Below, piece after piece: positions 34,398-43,787 of a stretch of DNA of 64,000 nucleotides (positions within the stretch are counted from its first letter, which is position 1; every line of letters begins with the position of its first letter). A program made the position numbers and the translations under genes. This DNA is from Butyrivibrio fibrisolvens (GTDB taxonomy: Bacteria > Bacillota > Clostridia > Lachnospirales > Lachnospiraceae), in contig NZ_CP146963.1 in the NCBI RefSeq assembly GCF_037113525.1, forward strand, positions 1,240,001 through 1,304,000. The letters are read 5' to 3'. The notes under the pieces are model-generated. The model had not been told where the DNA came from and ran no database searches. It was given only the letters and a program-made list of their open reading frames with translations.

Positions 34398-35915
34398 ATG
34401 GAAGAAAATGTTGTTCTGACAGCCAGAGGTATCAGTATGACATTCCCCGGTGTCAAGGCTCTTGAGGACGTTGATTTTACTCTTCGAAAAGGAGAGATTC
34501 ACGCGCTGATGGGGGAGAACGGAGCCGGAAAGTCTACACTTATCAAATGTCTTACAGGTATCAATGACTTTGAGGCAGGGGAAATACATATAGACGGAAT
34601 AGAAGGCCCGGTACGTAATCATTCTACAAAGGATGCACAAGAAGTAGGTATATCAACTGTATACCAGGAAGTTAATCTCTGCCCCAATCTTTCTGTAGCA
34701 GAGAATCTTTTTATTGGAAGAGAACCACTTACAAAGATAGGCACAGTCGACAGAAGACAGTATTACAAAAGAGCTGCTATGCTCATGGATGATCTTGGGA
34801 TAGCAGTAGACGTATCACAGAATCTCGAAAATTACTCGCTTGCAGTTCAGCAGATGGTTGCTATAGCAAGAGCTGTAGATATGGAATGTAAGGTACTCAT
34901 CCTTGATGAGCCTACATCTTCACTTGACGACGAAGAAGTTGAAAAGCTCTTCGGTCTTATGAGAATGCTGAAAGATAAAGGCGTTGGAATTATATTCGTA
35001 ACTCATTTCCTTGAACAGGTATATGCAGTCTGTGACAGGATCACAGTTCTTAGGAACGGTAAACTTGTTGGTGAGTACAAGGTAGAAGATCTGCCTCGTC
35101 TTAAACTTGTTGCAGCCATGATGGGCAAAGACTTTGATGATCTTGCCAAGATCAAATCCGATACAGCAGGCAAGAGAAGTGATGAAGTCATCATAAGTGC
35201 ACAGGGACTTAGCCATACAGGAACCGTTAAGCCATTCGATCTTGATATTCACAAGGGCGAAGTAGTAGGCGTTGGCGGCCTCCTTGGATCGGGCCGAAGC
35301 GAACTTGTAAGAACTATCTACGGCGCAGATAAAGCCAATACCGGAACACTTAAGGTTAAAGGCCAGGAAGTTAAGATAAATCAGCCTATAGATGCCATGA
35401 ACAAAGGAATGGGCCTTCTTCCTGATGACAGAAAGGCAGAAGGAATCATAGAAGATATGTCTGTCAAAGACAATATCATCCTTGCTCTTCAGGCCAAGAA
35501 CGGTATGTTCAAACTTCTTTCTCCACAACAGCAAAATGAGATCGCAGATAAATATATTGATATCCTGTCGATCAAGACACCAAGCAGAGATACGCTTGTT
35601 AAGCAGCTTTCCGGTGGTAACCAGCAGAAAGTTATCCTTGCAAGATGGCTTGCAACAGATCCTGATTTCCTGATCCTTGATGAGCCTACAAGAGGTATCG
35701 ACGTAGGAACCAAGACAGAGATCCAGAAGCTTGTACTCCAGCTTGCAGAAGAAGGCAAGAGCATCATGTTCATATCATCCGAGATCTCAGAGATGATAAG
35801 AACCTGCAGTCGTATGGTTATCATGAGAGATGGGGCTAAAGTCGGGGAAATAGACGATGATCTGACCGAAGATCACGTTATGAAAGTTATTGCGGGAGGT
35901 AAGGAAAATGAGTAA
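34398..35915 (+). CDS. Sugar ABC transporter ATPase, YtfR type (double ABC domain)
   Basis: A 505-residue protein with two ABC domains. Domain 1: GENGAGKST (near residue 40) and ILDEPTSSLD. Domain 2: GLLGSGRSE, LSGGNQQKVILARWLA and LILDEPTRGIDVG. The degenerate second Walker A is normal for RbsA/MglA/YtfR ATPases. It energises the two permeases that follow. The gene has AGGGAGG upstream, and its end overlaps the first permease gene by 26 bases. Confidence 0.95.
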   Translation: MEENVVLTARGISMTFPGVKALEDVDFTLRKGEIHALMGENGAGKSTLIKCLTGINDFEAGEIHIDGIEGPVRNHSTKDAQEVGISTVYQEVNLCPNLSVAENLFIGREPLTKIGTVDRRQYYKRAAMLMDDLGIAVDVSQNLENYSLAVQQMVAIARAVDMECKVLILDEPTSSLDDEEVEKLFGLMRMLKDKGVGIIFVTHFLEQVYAVCDRITVLRNGKLVGEYKVEDLPRLKLVAAMMGKDFDDLAKIKSDTAGKRSDEVIISAQGLSHTGTVKPFDLDIHKGEVVGVGGLLGSGRSELVRTIYGADKANTGTLKVKGQEVKINQPIDAMNKGMGLLPDDRKAEGIIEDMSVKDNIILALQAKNGMFKLLSPQQQNEIADKYIDILSIKTPSRDTLVKQLSGGNQQKVILARWLATDPDFLILDEPTRGIDVGTKTEIQKLVLQLAEEGKSIMFISSEISEMIRTCSRMVIMRDGAKVGEIDDDLTEDHVMKVIAGGKENE

Positions 35916-37002
35916 TGAGAAAAAAACTAAAGAATCCTTCCTTGCAAGGATCAGGAAGTCACCTCTTTTCCTTCCAATAATAGCACTTATCCTTGTAATG
36001 GCAGTAAATATCATACATGACGCAGCAACAGGCGCAAATCCTTTTGGATTCTTCATCATAAGACTTCAGAATACGACCAGTAACGGAACGATTCTGTATG
36101 GTCGTATAATCGATATTTTAAACAGGGGAAGCGAAGCTGCGATTCTGGCGCTCGGAATGACGCTGGTAGTATCAAGCTCGGCGGGAACTGATATCTCCGT
36201 TGGCTCTGTAATGAGTCTTTCAGCATCTTTTTGCTGTATGCTCCTTGCAGGCTATGGCGTATCATCTACCAACGAGCTGGCAGTTCCGCTTTTCGTAGGA
36301 ATCCTTGGAGGTCTCCTTATGGGATGTCTTTGCGGATGCTTCAATGGATTCCTTGTGGCGCACCTTCACATTCAGCCCATGGTTGCGACGCTAATCCTGT
36401 ATTCGGCAGCAAGAGCTATAGGACTTCTTCTTTGTAACGACCTTATCGTTTATATAAGAAATGGTTCTTATGGTATATTCGGAAGTTTCCTTGGACCGAT
36501 CCCGACTCCGGTTATCATCACAGCTATCTGTGTATGTGTACTGTCCATCGTTCTTAAGAAAACAGCTCTTGGACTTTACATCCAGTCAGTTGGTATCAAC
36601 TCCAAGGCAAGCCGTATTGCAGGTCTTAATTCAAAGCGTATCATCTTCCTTACATACGTTATCTGCGGCCTCTTTGCAGGAATCGCCGGAATCGTGAACT
36701 CATCCAGAATCACATCAGCCGATTCCAACAACATAGGTCTTTACCTTGAGATGGATGCCATCCTTGCAGTAGCACTTGGCGGTAACTCTCTTGGAGGCGG
36801 TAAGTTCTCACTTGCAGGCTCTATCGTAGGCGCATACACAATACAGGCCATTACCACAACACTGTACGCCCTCGGCGTTTCAACAGACCAGGCTCCTGTA
36901 TTCAAGGCGATCATCGTTATCATAATCGTTGCTATCCAGTCACCACCTATCAAGGCTTATCTTAGGAAAAGAAATGCAGCAAAGGAGGTGGCTAGAGTAT
37001 GA
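35890..37002 (+). CDS. Sugar ABC transporter permease, YtfT type
   Basis: A 370-residue permease of the RbsC/YtfT family, starting MREVRKMSN or at the second Met (35908), which has AGGTAAGG upstream. Eight or more helices; ILALGMTLVVSSSAGTDISV is the family's early signature and AVALGGNSLGGGKFSLAGS the late one. The N-terminal 25 residues are hydrophilic. It overlaps the ATPase gene and, by four bases, the second permease gene. Confidence 0.93.
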   Translation: MREVRKMSNEKKTKESFLARIRKSPLFLPIIALILVMAVNIIHDAATGANPFGFFIIRLQNTTSNGTILYGRIIDILNRGSEAAILALGMTLVVSSSAGTDISVGSVMSLSASFCCMLLAGYGVSSTNELAVPLFVGILGGLLMGCLCGCFNGFLVAHLHIQPMVATLILYSAARAIGLLLCNDLIVYIRNGSYGIFGSFLGPIPTPVIITAICVCVLSIVLKKTALGLYIQSVGINSKASRIAGLNSKRIIFLTYVICGLFAGIAGIVNSSRITSADSNNIGLYLEMDAILAVALGGNSLGGGKFSLAGSIVGAYTIQAITTTLYALGVSTDQAPVFKAIIVIIIVAIQSPPIKAYLRKRNAAKEVARV

Positions 37003-38039
37003 GCGCAGGGACAGTATCCAAGAAAAAAGCTTTAAATAGCCATACAATCCTTCTTGTAGTTACGATCATCCTTTTTGTAGTTTTATATGCAGGTGGTTGT
37101 ATAGCTTATGGAAATAAAGGTTTTACACACCTTCAGACATTCCTCAATATCCTTATTACGAATGCAGGACTTATCTGCGTTGCATGCGGCCTTACCTGTG
37201 TAATGCTCACAGCAGGAATCGATATCTCCGTCGGCGGACTTGTTGCTATGGACTGTATGCTCCTTGCAACAGGAATGAGGAACGGAATCGGAGCAATCCC
37301 AATGATAATACTTGTACTTGTTATAGGCGTTGTCTTTGGTGCAATACAGGGTTACCTTATCGGTTATCTTGAGATTCAGCCCTTCATCGTAACAATGGCA
37401 GGAATGTTTTTTACCAGAGGTATGACAGCAGTTATCTGTACTGAGCAGGTATCTATCACAGAGCAGATGAACAAGACATTCTATGACATAGCCAATATAA
37501 AGATCAAGCTTCCATTTGGCGGATATGTTAATGGTAAAGGAATGTACATGGCTCCATACGTACGTGTAGGCGTTATCATAGCTTTAGTCGTACTGATCCT
37601 CATATTCCTGATGCTCAGATACACAAGATTCGGTCGAAGCCTCTATGCAGTAGGCGGTAATGCCCAGTCAGCAGCAATGATGGGACTTAATGTTAAGCTT
37701 ATCAAGATGAAGACATACATTCTCTCATCATTCCTGTGCTCTATCGGCGGCATATGCTTCTGTCTTAATACAATGTCTGGATCAGTTCAGCAAGCACTTG
37801 GATTTGAGATGGATGCGATATCATCTGCAGTTATCGGTGGAACGCTTCTTACAGGTGGTGTTGGTAATGTTATTGGTTCCTTCTTCGGAGTACTTATCAA
37901 CGGAACGATTTCATCTATTGTTAAGACCAATGGTAAGCTTGCAAGCTCCTGGCCCAATATCCTTACAGCTGCGCTATTGTTCCTCTTCATTGTAATTCAG
38001 TCTATCGCAGCAACGCTTAGAACTAAAAAATCAAAGTAA
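36999..38039 (+). CDS. Sugar ABC transporter permease, YjfF type
   Basis: A 346-residue permease. It shows AGLICVACGLTCVMLTAGID with ISVGG, and TRFGRSLYAVGGNAQSAAMM typical of the cytoplasmic loop before the last helices. Two different permeases after a double ATPase is the YtfT/YjfF arrangement of galactofuranose importers. Starts within ATGA overlap of the previous stop; AGGAGG is upstream. It ends the operon before two hairpins. Confidence 0.93.
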   Translation: MSAGTVSKKKALNSHTILLVVTIILFVVLYAGGCIAYGNKGFTHLQTFLNILITNAGLICVACGLTCVMLTAGIDISVGGLVAMDCMLLATGMRNGIGAIPMIILVLVIGVVFGAIQGYLIGYLEIQPFIVTMAGMFFTRGMTAVICTEQVSITEQMNKTFYDIANIKIKLPFGGYVNGKGMYMAPYVRVGVIIALVVLILIFLMLRYTRFGRSLYAVGGNAQSAAMMGLNVKLIKMKTYILSSFLCSIGGICFCLNTMSGSVQQALGFEMDAISSAVIGGTLLTGGVGNVIGSFFGVLINGTISSIVKTNGKLASSWPNILTAALLFLFIVIQSIAATLRTKKSK

Positions 38040-38046
38040 TGATCAT

Positions 38047-38070
38047 CCCCCGGTCGTCTGGCCGGGGGTG
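38047..38070 (+). terminator. Terminator after the importer operon
   Basis: CCCCCGG / CCGGGGG stem with an 8-base loop. The following sequence is only modestly T-rich, so it may act with the long hairpin just downstream. Confidence 0.65.
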
Positions 38071-38078
38071 TTGTCGTG

Positions 38079-38158
38079 GCCTTATAGTATGTATGATCCA
38101 AAAGCTTGTCAACAATGTTCGTAGAATCTGCGCTTTTGGATCATACATGCTATAAGGC
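38079..38158. repeat. Long hairpin with 27-bp stem
   Basis: The arm 38079-38105 is the reverse complement of 38132-38158 at 26 of 27 positions; the odd one is a G-U pair in RNA. The 26-base loop has no obvious motif. It lacks a T run. It may be a mobile palindrome or a processed transcript end between the importer and the second binding-protein gene. Confidence 0.7.
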
Positions 38159-38319
38159 AATTTACTATATCGCCTGGCGAAAGATGGGGAGAATTGAAAA
38201 TTGGGGATGATCGTGGAGAGAGCAGAGAATGATCGCTCATCTTATAGAGATTCATGGTATAATTTATCAGTGTGATAGTCAGGAAAATAGCTGTAGAAAA
38301 GGGGATTTAGTGATAATTG

Positions 38320-39495
38320 ATGAATAAAAAAGCGGGAAGGTTATTATCAATTATTTCGATATTAAGTATTCAATTAGCATCTATATGTGGATGTGGCGAT
38401 TCAGGGACATCCATTCTTCAGGATTATGGACTTTTGAACAATGATGCAGAAACGCAGGCTGGCACATTCGATACTTCTTTTAACGACATTGCTGATTCAG
38501 AGTCATTGAGCGAGGATGGTATCTACATCAATACAGGTGATGCCATAACAGTGGGCTTTTCTCAGATAGGGGCAGAGTCCGACTGGCGCCTTGCCTGCAC
38601 TAATTCTATTGTATCGGCATTTACAGCTGAAAATGGTTATAACCTTATTTATGACGATGCACAGCAGAAGCAGGAGAATCAGTTCAAAGCCATAAGAGAG
38701 TTCATAGATCAGGATGTTGACTATATCATTCTGGATCCTATAGTCGAGACAGGATGGGATGGAGCCCTTTTAGAAGCCAAGGAAGCGGGGATACCTGTTA
38801 TCATAGTGGATAGAAGAGTTAGCGTAGAAGATGATTCCCTGTATACCGCATGGATCGGGGCTGATTTCTATCTGGAAGGTGCAAGGGCCTGCGCATGGCT
38901 TGATGCTTATCTTGATAAAAAAGGAATTGATAAAGAGATAGGTATAATCGATATTCAGGGAACTCTTGGGGCTTCAGCTCAGATCGGTAGAAGTAATGCT
39001 CTTAAGGATGCTGTCGAAGCCCATGATAACTGGAATCTTCTTGCGGCAGAGAGCGGAGACTTCGTTAAAGCCAAGGGCCGTGAAGTCATGGAGTCGATGA
39101 TAAAGGAATATGGCTACAAGATAGATGTTGTATACTGCGAGAACGATAACGAAGCCTATGGCGCCATTGAGGCGCTAAAGGATGCGGGCTACAAGATTGG
39201 AAATGATATAAATAACGGAGAAGTAATGATCATTTCTTTTGACTCCACAAGGGAAGGACTGGAGCTTACATTAGACGGGACTATAGCGGTAGATACTGAG
39301 TGTAACCCGCTTTATGGCCCTATCCTTACACAGACCATAGCCTGTCTTCATAACAATACCTATCTGCAAAAAGAAAGCTACGTGCTTGAAAGCCAGTTTT
39401 CTGCAGACAGGACGGTTTATTCTACAAGGATCGATGGCAATACCTATAAAGTGACTATATTATCTCAAGATATAATAGATGAAAGAGTATATTAA
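38320..39495 (+). CDS. Second YtfQ-like sugar-binding lipoprotein
   Basis: About 391 residues from ATG 38320. It has a lipoprotein-type signal with Cys near residues 24-26 (ASICGCGDSG). The body parallels the first binding protein: ITVGFSQIGAESDWR, DYIILDPIVETGWD, CENDNEAYGAIEAL. Overall similarity to that protein looks moderate. It has its own AAGGGG site about 15 bases upstream and no importer genes follow, so it may widen the importer's substrate range or act as the ligand-binding partner of the YesM kinase. Which is correct cannot be told here. Confidence 0.85.
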   Translation: MNKKAGRLLSIISILSIQLASICGCGDSGTSILQDYGLLNNDAETQAGTFDTSFNDIADSESLSEDGIYINTGDAITVGFSQIGAESDWRLACTNSIVSAFTAENGYNLIYDDAQQKQENQFKAIREFIDQDVDYIILDPIVETGWDGALLEAKEAGIPVIIVDRRVSVEDDSLYTAWIGADFYLEGARACAWLDAYLDKKGIDKEIGIIDIQGTLGASAQIGRSNALKDAVEAHDNWNLLAAESGDFVKAKGREVMESMIKEYGYKIDVVYCENDNEAYGAIEALKDAGYKIGNDINNGEVMIISFDSTREGLELTLDGTIAVDTECNPLYGPILTQTIACLHNNTYLQKESYVLESQFSADRTVYSTRIDGNTYKVTILSQDIIDERVY

Positions 39496-39753
39496 TCCAA
39501 AAATCAGCCCAAATAAGTTAATCGGCCTTGGTTAAACACAGGAAAAGCGAATTAAGATACGTTATTTCGCATTTTTTGCACCTTTTTTATTTAATTTCAG
39601 ATGATACAATTATTATGTAAGCGGAGTTAATATTTATCTGAGATGGTTACCTGCTCATGGCAAAGCTCCTGGGTGAGTAATTATCAGCGAAAATTGAAAC
39701 TCCTTTAACATACATAATCCACAGACAATACAATAGTGAAAGGAGATAAAAAG
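39496..39753 (+). promoter_or_regulatory. Spacer before the DUF4342 gene
   Basis: A 258-bp AT-rich non-coding stretch. A TTTAAT...GATACAATTATTATG segment near 39590-39618 may be a promoter. AAGGAGA just upstream of ATG 39754 is the ribosome site. I saw no gene or strong hairpin. Confidence 0.3.
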
Positions 39754-40137
39754 ATGGATATTACACTTGAAGCAGTAGAAAAGGTAATTGACGCTACAGG
39801 CGTTGATTTTAAGACAGCAAAGAAGGCTCTTGAAGTAACCGAAGGAAATGTCGAAGATGCGATCAAGTATCTTACTCCTGAAAAGGACAATGCAGAAGTT
39901 AAGGACATCATCGATAAGATCAAAGAGAGGGTTGAAGAGGGCAATGTAACAAAGGTTCAGATCCGTCGTAAAGATGAGATTCTTCTCAGCTTACCTGTCA
40001 ACGTAGGAATAATCGGGGGCGTTGTAGGTGTAGCAGCTGCACCTTGGGCATTCATCGCAGGTGCCATCGCAGCATTCGGATTTGGATGCACAGTTGAGAT
40101 CGTCAAGAAGGACGGAACAATCGATAAGGTTGAGTGA
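39754..40137 (+). CDS. DUF4342 protein with UBA-like N-terminus
   Basis: About 127 residues. The first 45 form a UBA/TS-N-like three-helix unit (VEKVIDATGVDFKTAKKALE, TEGNVEDAIKYL), as in EF-Ts and NAC proteins. After a charged linker, the DUF4342 part has KVQIRRKDEILLSLPVNVGI and an Ala/Gly-rich hydrophobic stretch. Such proteins are common single-gene units in Clostridia and have no proven role. Start at 39754 rather than the GTG at 39736, because AAGGAGA lies between them. Confidence 0.85.
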   Translation: MDITLEAVEKVIDATGVDFKTAKKALEVTEGNVEDAIKYLTPEKDNAEVKDIIDKIKERVEEGNVTKVQIRRKDEILLSLPVNVGIIGGVVGVAAAPWAFIAGAIAAFGFGCTVEIVKKDGTIDKVE

Positions 40138-40161
40138 CCTTATTCAGGTTTAAAGATGAAA

Positions 40162-40198
40162 AAAGCTGGTAAAATCGTATGGTTTTACCGGCTTTTTT
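40162..40198 (+). terminator. Terminator after DUF4342 gene
   Basis: AAAGCTGGTAAAA pairs with TTTTACCGGCTTT, with a G-T wobble, followed by a T run. Confidence 0.9.
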
Positions 40199-40256
40199 GT
40201 TGCTATAATAGGGGTAACAGGAGATGATTCCGAAAACACGCAGTAAGTATATCTAG

Positions 40257-40299
40257 GAGTTTGAAAAAAGATTCTCAAACTCATTTGGTCACTCGTGAC
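40257..40299 (+). promoter_or_regulatory. Two inverted repeats before the CsoR-like gene
   Basis: GAGTTTGA / TCAAACTC (40257-40282, 10-base spacer) and the palindrome GTCACTCGTGAC (40288-40299) lie just before the gene. CsoR-family regulators often bind their own promoters, so either repeat could be an operator. Neither matches the usual G-tract CsoR site. Confidence 0.4.
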
Positions 40300-40313
40300 A
40301 TGAGGTTAGTTAT

Positions 40314-40736
40314 ATGAGCAAAGAAAATGAAAAGAAATTTCATACACATATAGATGAAAATGGCAATGAGTATACACATAGCCATGACGGACATGAGGGC
40401 CATAGCCATGAACATCAGCATCATGATCACGAAGGCCATACCCACGCTCATGGTCACTCACATTCACATACCCATGATCCTAAAGAGATGAAGAAGATCA
40501 TCAACCGCATCTCTAAGTCTATTGGACATATGGAGTCTGTTAAGCGTATGCTTGAAGACGGCGAAGACTGCGCTGATGTTCTGGTTCAGATAGCGGCTGT
40601 CAAATCTGAGATCAACAATGCCGGTAAGGCTCTTTTAAAAGAGCACCTGGATCATTGCATAGTTGAGGCAGTAGCTCAGAACGATATAGATTCAATCGAG
40701 AAGATGAATAAAGCAATCGACTATTTCATGAAGTAA
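40314..40736 (+). CDS. CsoR/RcnR family metal-sensing repressor with His-rich N-terminus
   Basis: A 140-residue all-helical regulator. Residues 10-54 hold about 18 His residues (HSHEHQHHDHEGHTHAHGHS). The CsoR/RcnR domain follows: IINRISKSIGHMESVKRMLE, EDCADVLVQIAAVKSEI with the first Cys, and LLKEHLDHCIVEAV with the His-x-x-x-Cys pair. The Cys-His-Cys set is that of copper-type CsoR proteins. The added His tail suggests extra storage or sensing of nickel, cobalt or zinc. No adjacent efflux pump gene is visible, so its targets lie elsewhere. Confidence 0.88.
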   Translation: MSKENEKKFHTHIDENGNEYTHSHDGHEGHSHEHQHHDHEGHTHAHGHSHSHTHDPKEMKKIINRISKSIGHMESVKRMLEDGEDCADVLVQIAAVKSEINNAGKALLKEHLDHCIVEAVAQNDIDSIEKMNKAIDYFMK

Positions 40737-40839
40737 TCATCCAAACATATTTGATTAAGTAGTTATCAAAAGGTATTTCATGAAATAGTTGTCCCTGGAT
40801 AGTTCATGAAATACCTTAAAAACGTCCTCGAATAAAAAA

Positions 40840-41742
40840 TCACGTTGCTCTAGCGTATTTTTTCCTATACTGAAGAGGTGTAATACCCTCGTATTTATTG
40901 AACATATTTATAAGACCTCTTGCATCTGAGAATCCACAGTCCATTGCTATTTCGAGAACGGACTTGGAAGAGCCTGTAAGAGCATCTTTGGCAGAATTGA
41001 TACGCATTCTTGTTAGGAATTCTTTATAGGTTATTCCCATATTGGATCTGAAGAATCTGGAAAAATAGCTGGCAGAGTATCCAAAGTGCTGTGCGGCAGA
41101 CATCTCATTTATATCCAGCCTGTAGTTATCTTCTGTGTAGGATATTATCTTTCTTAAAATATCAGCATTTTTTCTGTCTTTTTTAGGCATTTCCATATCT
41201 TTAAGAGTCAGGTCATCTCTACAGATATAATATAAAAGCTCATGTACCAGGCCGATGAGGCGCATATTTTCGTATTTATTCAAAGCTTTTCCATCAGCAT
41301 ATCTTGCAAGATCTTTCATTATCTGAGCAGGTCTTTCTTCATTTGTTTTAAATACCGGCAGGAAGTACAGGTCTTCAAAGTTTGGAATGAAGCTTCGAAG
41401 GAATGAATCACTTATCTGAAGCACGGTAGTCAGTGTCTCAGGCATATCATCATATGGAGTTGTCCTGTTGGATATGACCTTGTGAATACTTCTTGAGTTA
41501 ACGATGATAAAAAGATCCCTTTCCATAGGATGAGGGATTCCGTCTGTATAATAAATTCCATCATTAGAATATGAATATACTATCTCCAGCTCATTGTGCC
41601 AGTGATCCAGAACATCATTGACAGTGGAGAGGTCTTTGTTTTTATAAAGATCTTTTTTGTGTACATTTAATATCTTAAAAGGCATCTCAGTATGGTAATG
41701 GACTACTTCATAAGAGATGTCTTGAGTACTTGAATCTGGCAT
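40840..41742 (-). CDS. AraC family transcriptional regulator
   Basis: A 300-residue regulator with an N-terminal cupin-like sensing domain (DHWHNELEIVYSYSNDGIYY) and a C-terminal AraC domain (DINEMSAAQHFGYSASYFSR; VLEIAMDCGFSDARGLINMF). It is divergent from the GPH symporter gene, with a palindrome-rich 443-bp spacer, so it probably controls the symporter and esterase in response to a plant sugar. Confidence 0.93.
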   Translation of the reverse strand: MPDSSTQDISYEVVHYHTEMPFKILNVHKKDLYKNKDLSTVNDVLDHWHNELEIVYSYSNDGIYYTDGIPHPMERDLFIIVNSRSIHKVISNRTTPYDDMPETLTTVLQISDSFLRSFIPNFEDLYFLPVFKTNEERPAQIMKDLARYADGKALNKYENMRLIGLVHELLYYICRDDLTLKDMEMPKKDRKNADILRKIISYTEDNYRLDINEMSAAQHFGYSASYFSRFFRSNMGITYKEFLTRMRINSAKDALTGSSKSVLEIAMDCGFSDARGLINMFNKYEGITPLQYRKKYARAT

Positions 41743-41797
41743 ATTTTTCCCTATAAAAAACTGTTTGGTTACTAAATGCGTTAACGATGCAGGATTA

Positions 41798-41912
41798 CTA
41801 GTGTGCTGGCTGGTTCATATTTGATTAAATATGAATTAGACAGTACACTAGCATGCTTCATGATATCTGATGCTGTTGGTGTTAAATTGGATAACCCAAT
41901 CTAGATATCATG
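41798..41912. promoter_or_regulatory. Two nested inverted repeats in the AraC-symporter spacer
   Basis: CTAGTGTGCTG (41798) pairs with CAGTACACTAG (41841) around GTTCATATTT / AAATATGAAT. Next to it CATGATATC (41859) pairs with GATATCATG (41904). These are candidate binding sites for the AraC regulator or a divergent-promoter structure. The rest of the 41743-42185 spacer is AT-rich and non-coding. Confidence 0.5.
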
Positions 41913-42185
41913 TTGAGCATAATATGGACAATTATATATAGAAAAAATAAAGGAAGTCAAGAAAACGTAATTTTTTTGGCAAGAAATGTAAAGAGCAAAT
42001 TATCAATTTTTAATATATTAGTATCCAGAGAAGGAATTAAGGGTCCGACTTCATAATAGCCATTATGGTGGCATCAAGGAGTGATACGGCGGCTTACTGA
42101 TCTAGAGCTCATGCCTATGCAAGAATGGCAGTACGAAAGGTTAGTAGCAGCCGGATCGAGGACCCTATATAAAGGGAGGAAACAT

Positions 42186-43556
42186 ATGGAAGCTATATAC
42201 GAACAAAGTCAGGACAAGAAAGTACGTCTTTCTGCCACAGAGAAGTTATCTTATGGAATCGGAGACTGCGGCGCCAATGTAATAGTTGCTCTGGCATCAT
42301 CTTTTCTCACAGGATATTATACAGATACTGTAGGAGTTGCTGCAGCTGCTATAGGAACCATGATGCTGCTATGCAGAGTATTTGATGGTATTACTGATCT
42401 TATTATGGGTGCACTTGTTGACAAGACTAAGTCAAAATATGGTAAAGCAAGGCCATGGCTTTTGTGGACAGCACCACTTATGGGAATATCACTCTTTTTG
42501 ATATTCAACGTACCGGCATCACTTGGTGCAACTGGTAAGCTTATCTACATCTATCTTACATATATCTTCCAGAACTGCATCATCTATACAGCTAACAACC
42601 TGCCTTACAATGCACTTCTTAGCCGTATGACACTTGATGTACAGGACAGAGCTCAGACAGCTTCTATCAGATTCGTGATGACTCAGGTTACTTCACTTAT
42701 TACAAACGTCATCACAGCTAACCTTATAGCAAGCGTCGGCTGGAGATCAATATCAGCTATCTATGGTACTGTTGCATGTGTTATGTGCGTTCTGTGTTTC
42801 CTTGGAGTAAGAGAGCACGTAGATGCTGAGGATGATGGAACAGTCAAAGTAGAAAGAGTTCCACTTTCAAAGGCTCTTCCGGCACTTTTTAAGAACAAAT
42901 ATTTCTTCATTCAGGCACTTATGTTCATGTTCCTGTACATCAACGTAGTAACAACAGGTTCTATGACCTACTATTTCTGCAACAGCGTACTTGGTAATAT
43001 CGCATTTCTTTCATGGACATCAGTAGCCGGAACTGTACCTGCTATGATCGTAAATCTTATGATGCCCGGACTTGTTGCAAAGTTTGGAAAAAGAAAACTC
43101 ATGATCACAGGCGCAACAATCATGGCTATAGGCTCATGCATCATCGGAGCAGCAGGTTCTAACCTTCCACTTGTAGTACTCGGCCTTATTGTTAAGGGAT
43201 TTGGTACAGGACCTATCATGTCAGGAATATTCGCTACAACAGCTGACGTAGTTGACTATGGTGAATGGAAGACAGGAGTTCGTTCTGAAGGACTTGTTAA
43301 CAGCTGCACAAGCTTTGGTATGAAAGTTGGTATCGGTCTTGGATCAGCAATCTGCACATGGATCATCGCAATCGGCGGATATGTAGGAACTGCAGAAGTT
43401 CAGACTGAGTCTGCTCTTGCATCAATCCGATTTGGTTATGGATACTTTGGAGCAATCCTGTCACTGGTAGTACTTGCACTGTGCATCATCATGAACATTG
43501 ACAAGCACATCGACCAGATTCAGAGAGACCTTGAAGCTAAGAGATCTATGGCTTAA
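42186..43556 (+). CDS. GPH family sugar:cation symporter (MFS)
   Basis: About 456 residues with 12 membrane helices. It begins RLSATEKLSYGIGDCGANVI, the standard opening of glycoside-pentoside-hexuronide:cation symporters. The loop DKTKSKYGKARPWLLW and VVDYGEWKTGVRSEGL are further family marks. It should import a glycoside or oligosaccharide with sodium or protons. Start set at 42186 by AGGGAGG upstream; the longer frame from 42081 has no ribosome site. It is divergent from an AraC gene and followed by an esterase, forming a sugar-use locus. Confidence 0.93.
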   Translation: MEAIYEQSQDKKVRLSATEKLSYGIGDCGANVIVALASSFLTGYYTDTVGVAAAAIGTMMLLCRVFDGITDLIMGALVDKTKSKYGKARPWLLWTAPLMGISLFLIFNVPASLGATGKLIYIYLTYIFQNCIIYTANNLPYNALLSRMTLDVQDRAQTASIRFVMTQVTSLITNVITANLIASVGWRSISAIYGTVACVMCVLCFLGVREHVDAEDDGTVKVERVPLSKALPALFKNKYFFIQALMFMFLYINVVTTGSMTYYFCNSVLGNIAFLSWTSVAGTVPAMIVNLMMPGLVAKFGKRKLMITGATIMAIGSCIIGAAGSNLPLVVLGLIVKGFGTGPIMSGIFATTADVVDYGEWKTGVRSEGLVNSCTSFGMKVGIGLGSAICTWIIAIGGYVGTAEVQTESALASIRFGYGYFGAILSLVVLALCIIMNIDKHIDQIQRDLEAKRSMA

Positions 43557-43656
43557 GTCTGAGAATCAAAGTTAAATTAGTGAGTATTTGATAAGTGTAT
43601 ATTTTGAAAAATACATGGCTGCAAGTAGAGATATGCAGATAAAAATAAGAAGCTGA

Positions 43657-43686
43657 TTGATGAAGAAACGATAAAAAAGGTAAAAT
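43657..43686 (+). promoter_or_regulatory. Possible promoter of the HSL-type esterase gene
   Basis: TTGATG and TAAAAT are 18 bp apart, about 100 bases before the esterase ATG. The esterase may also be read through from the symporter, since I see no terminator between them. Confidence 0.35.
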
Positions 43687-43787
43687 AATACCAAAACGAG
43701 TATAATCATATAATTGATCTATACAGAATAAAACTAAGAATAGCGAGAGAATATAACAATTAGATATAACAAGTAGAGGTAATAATT

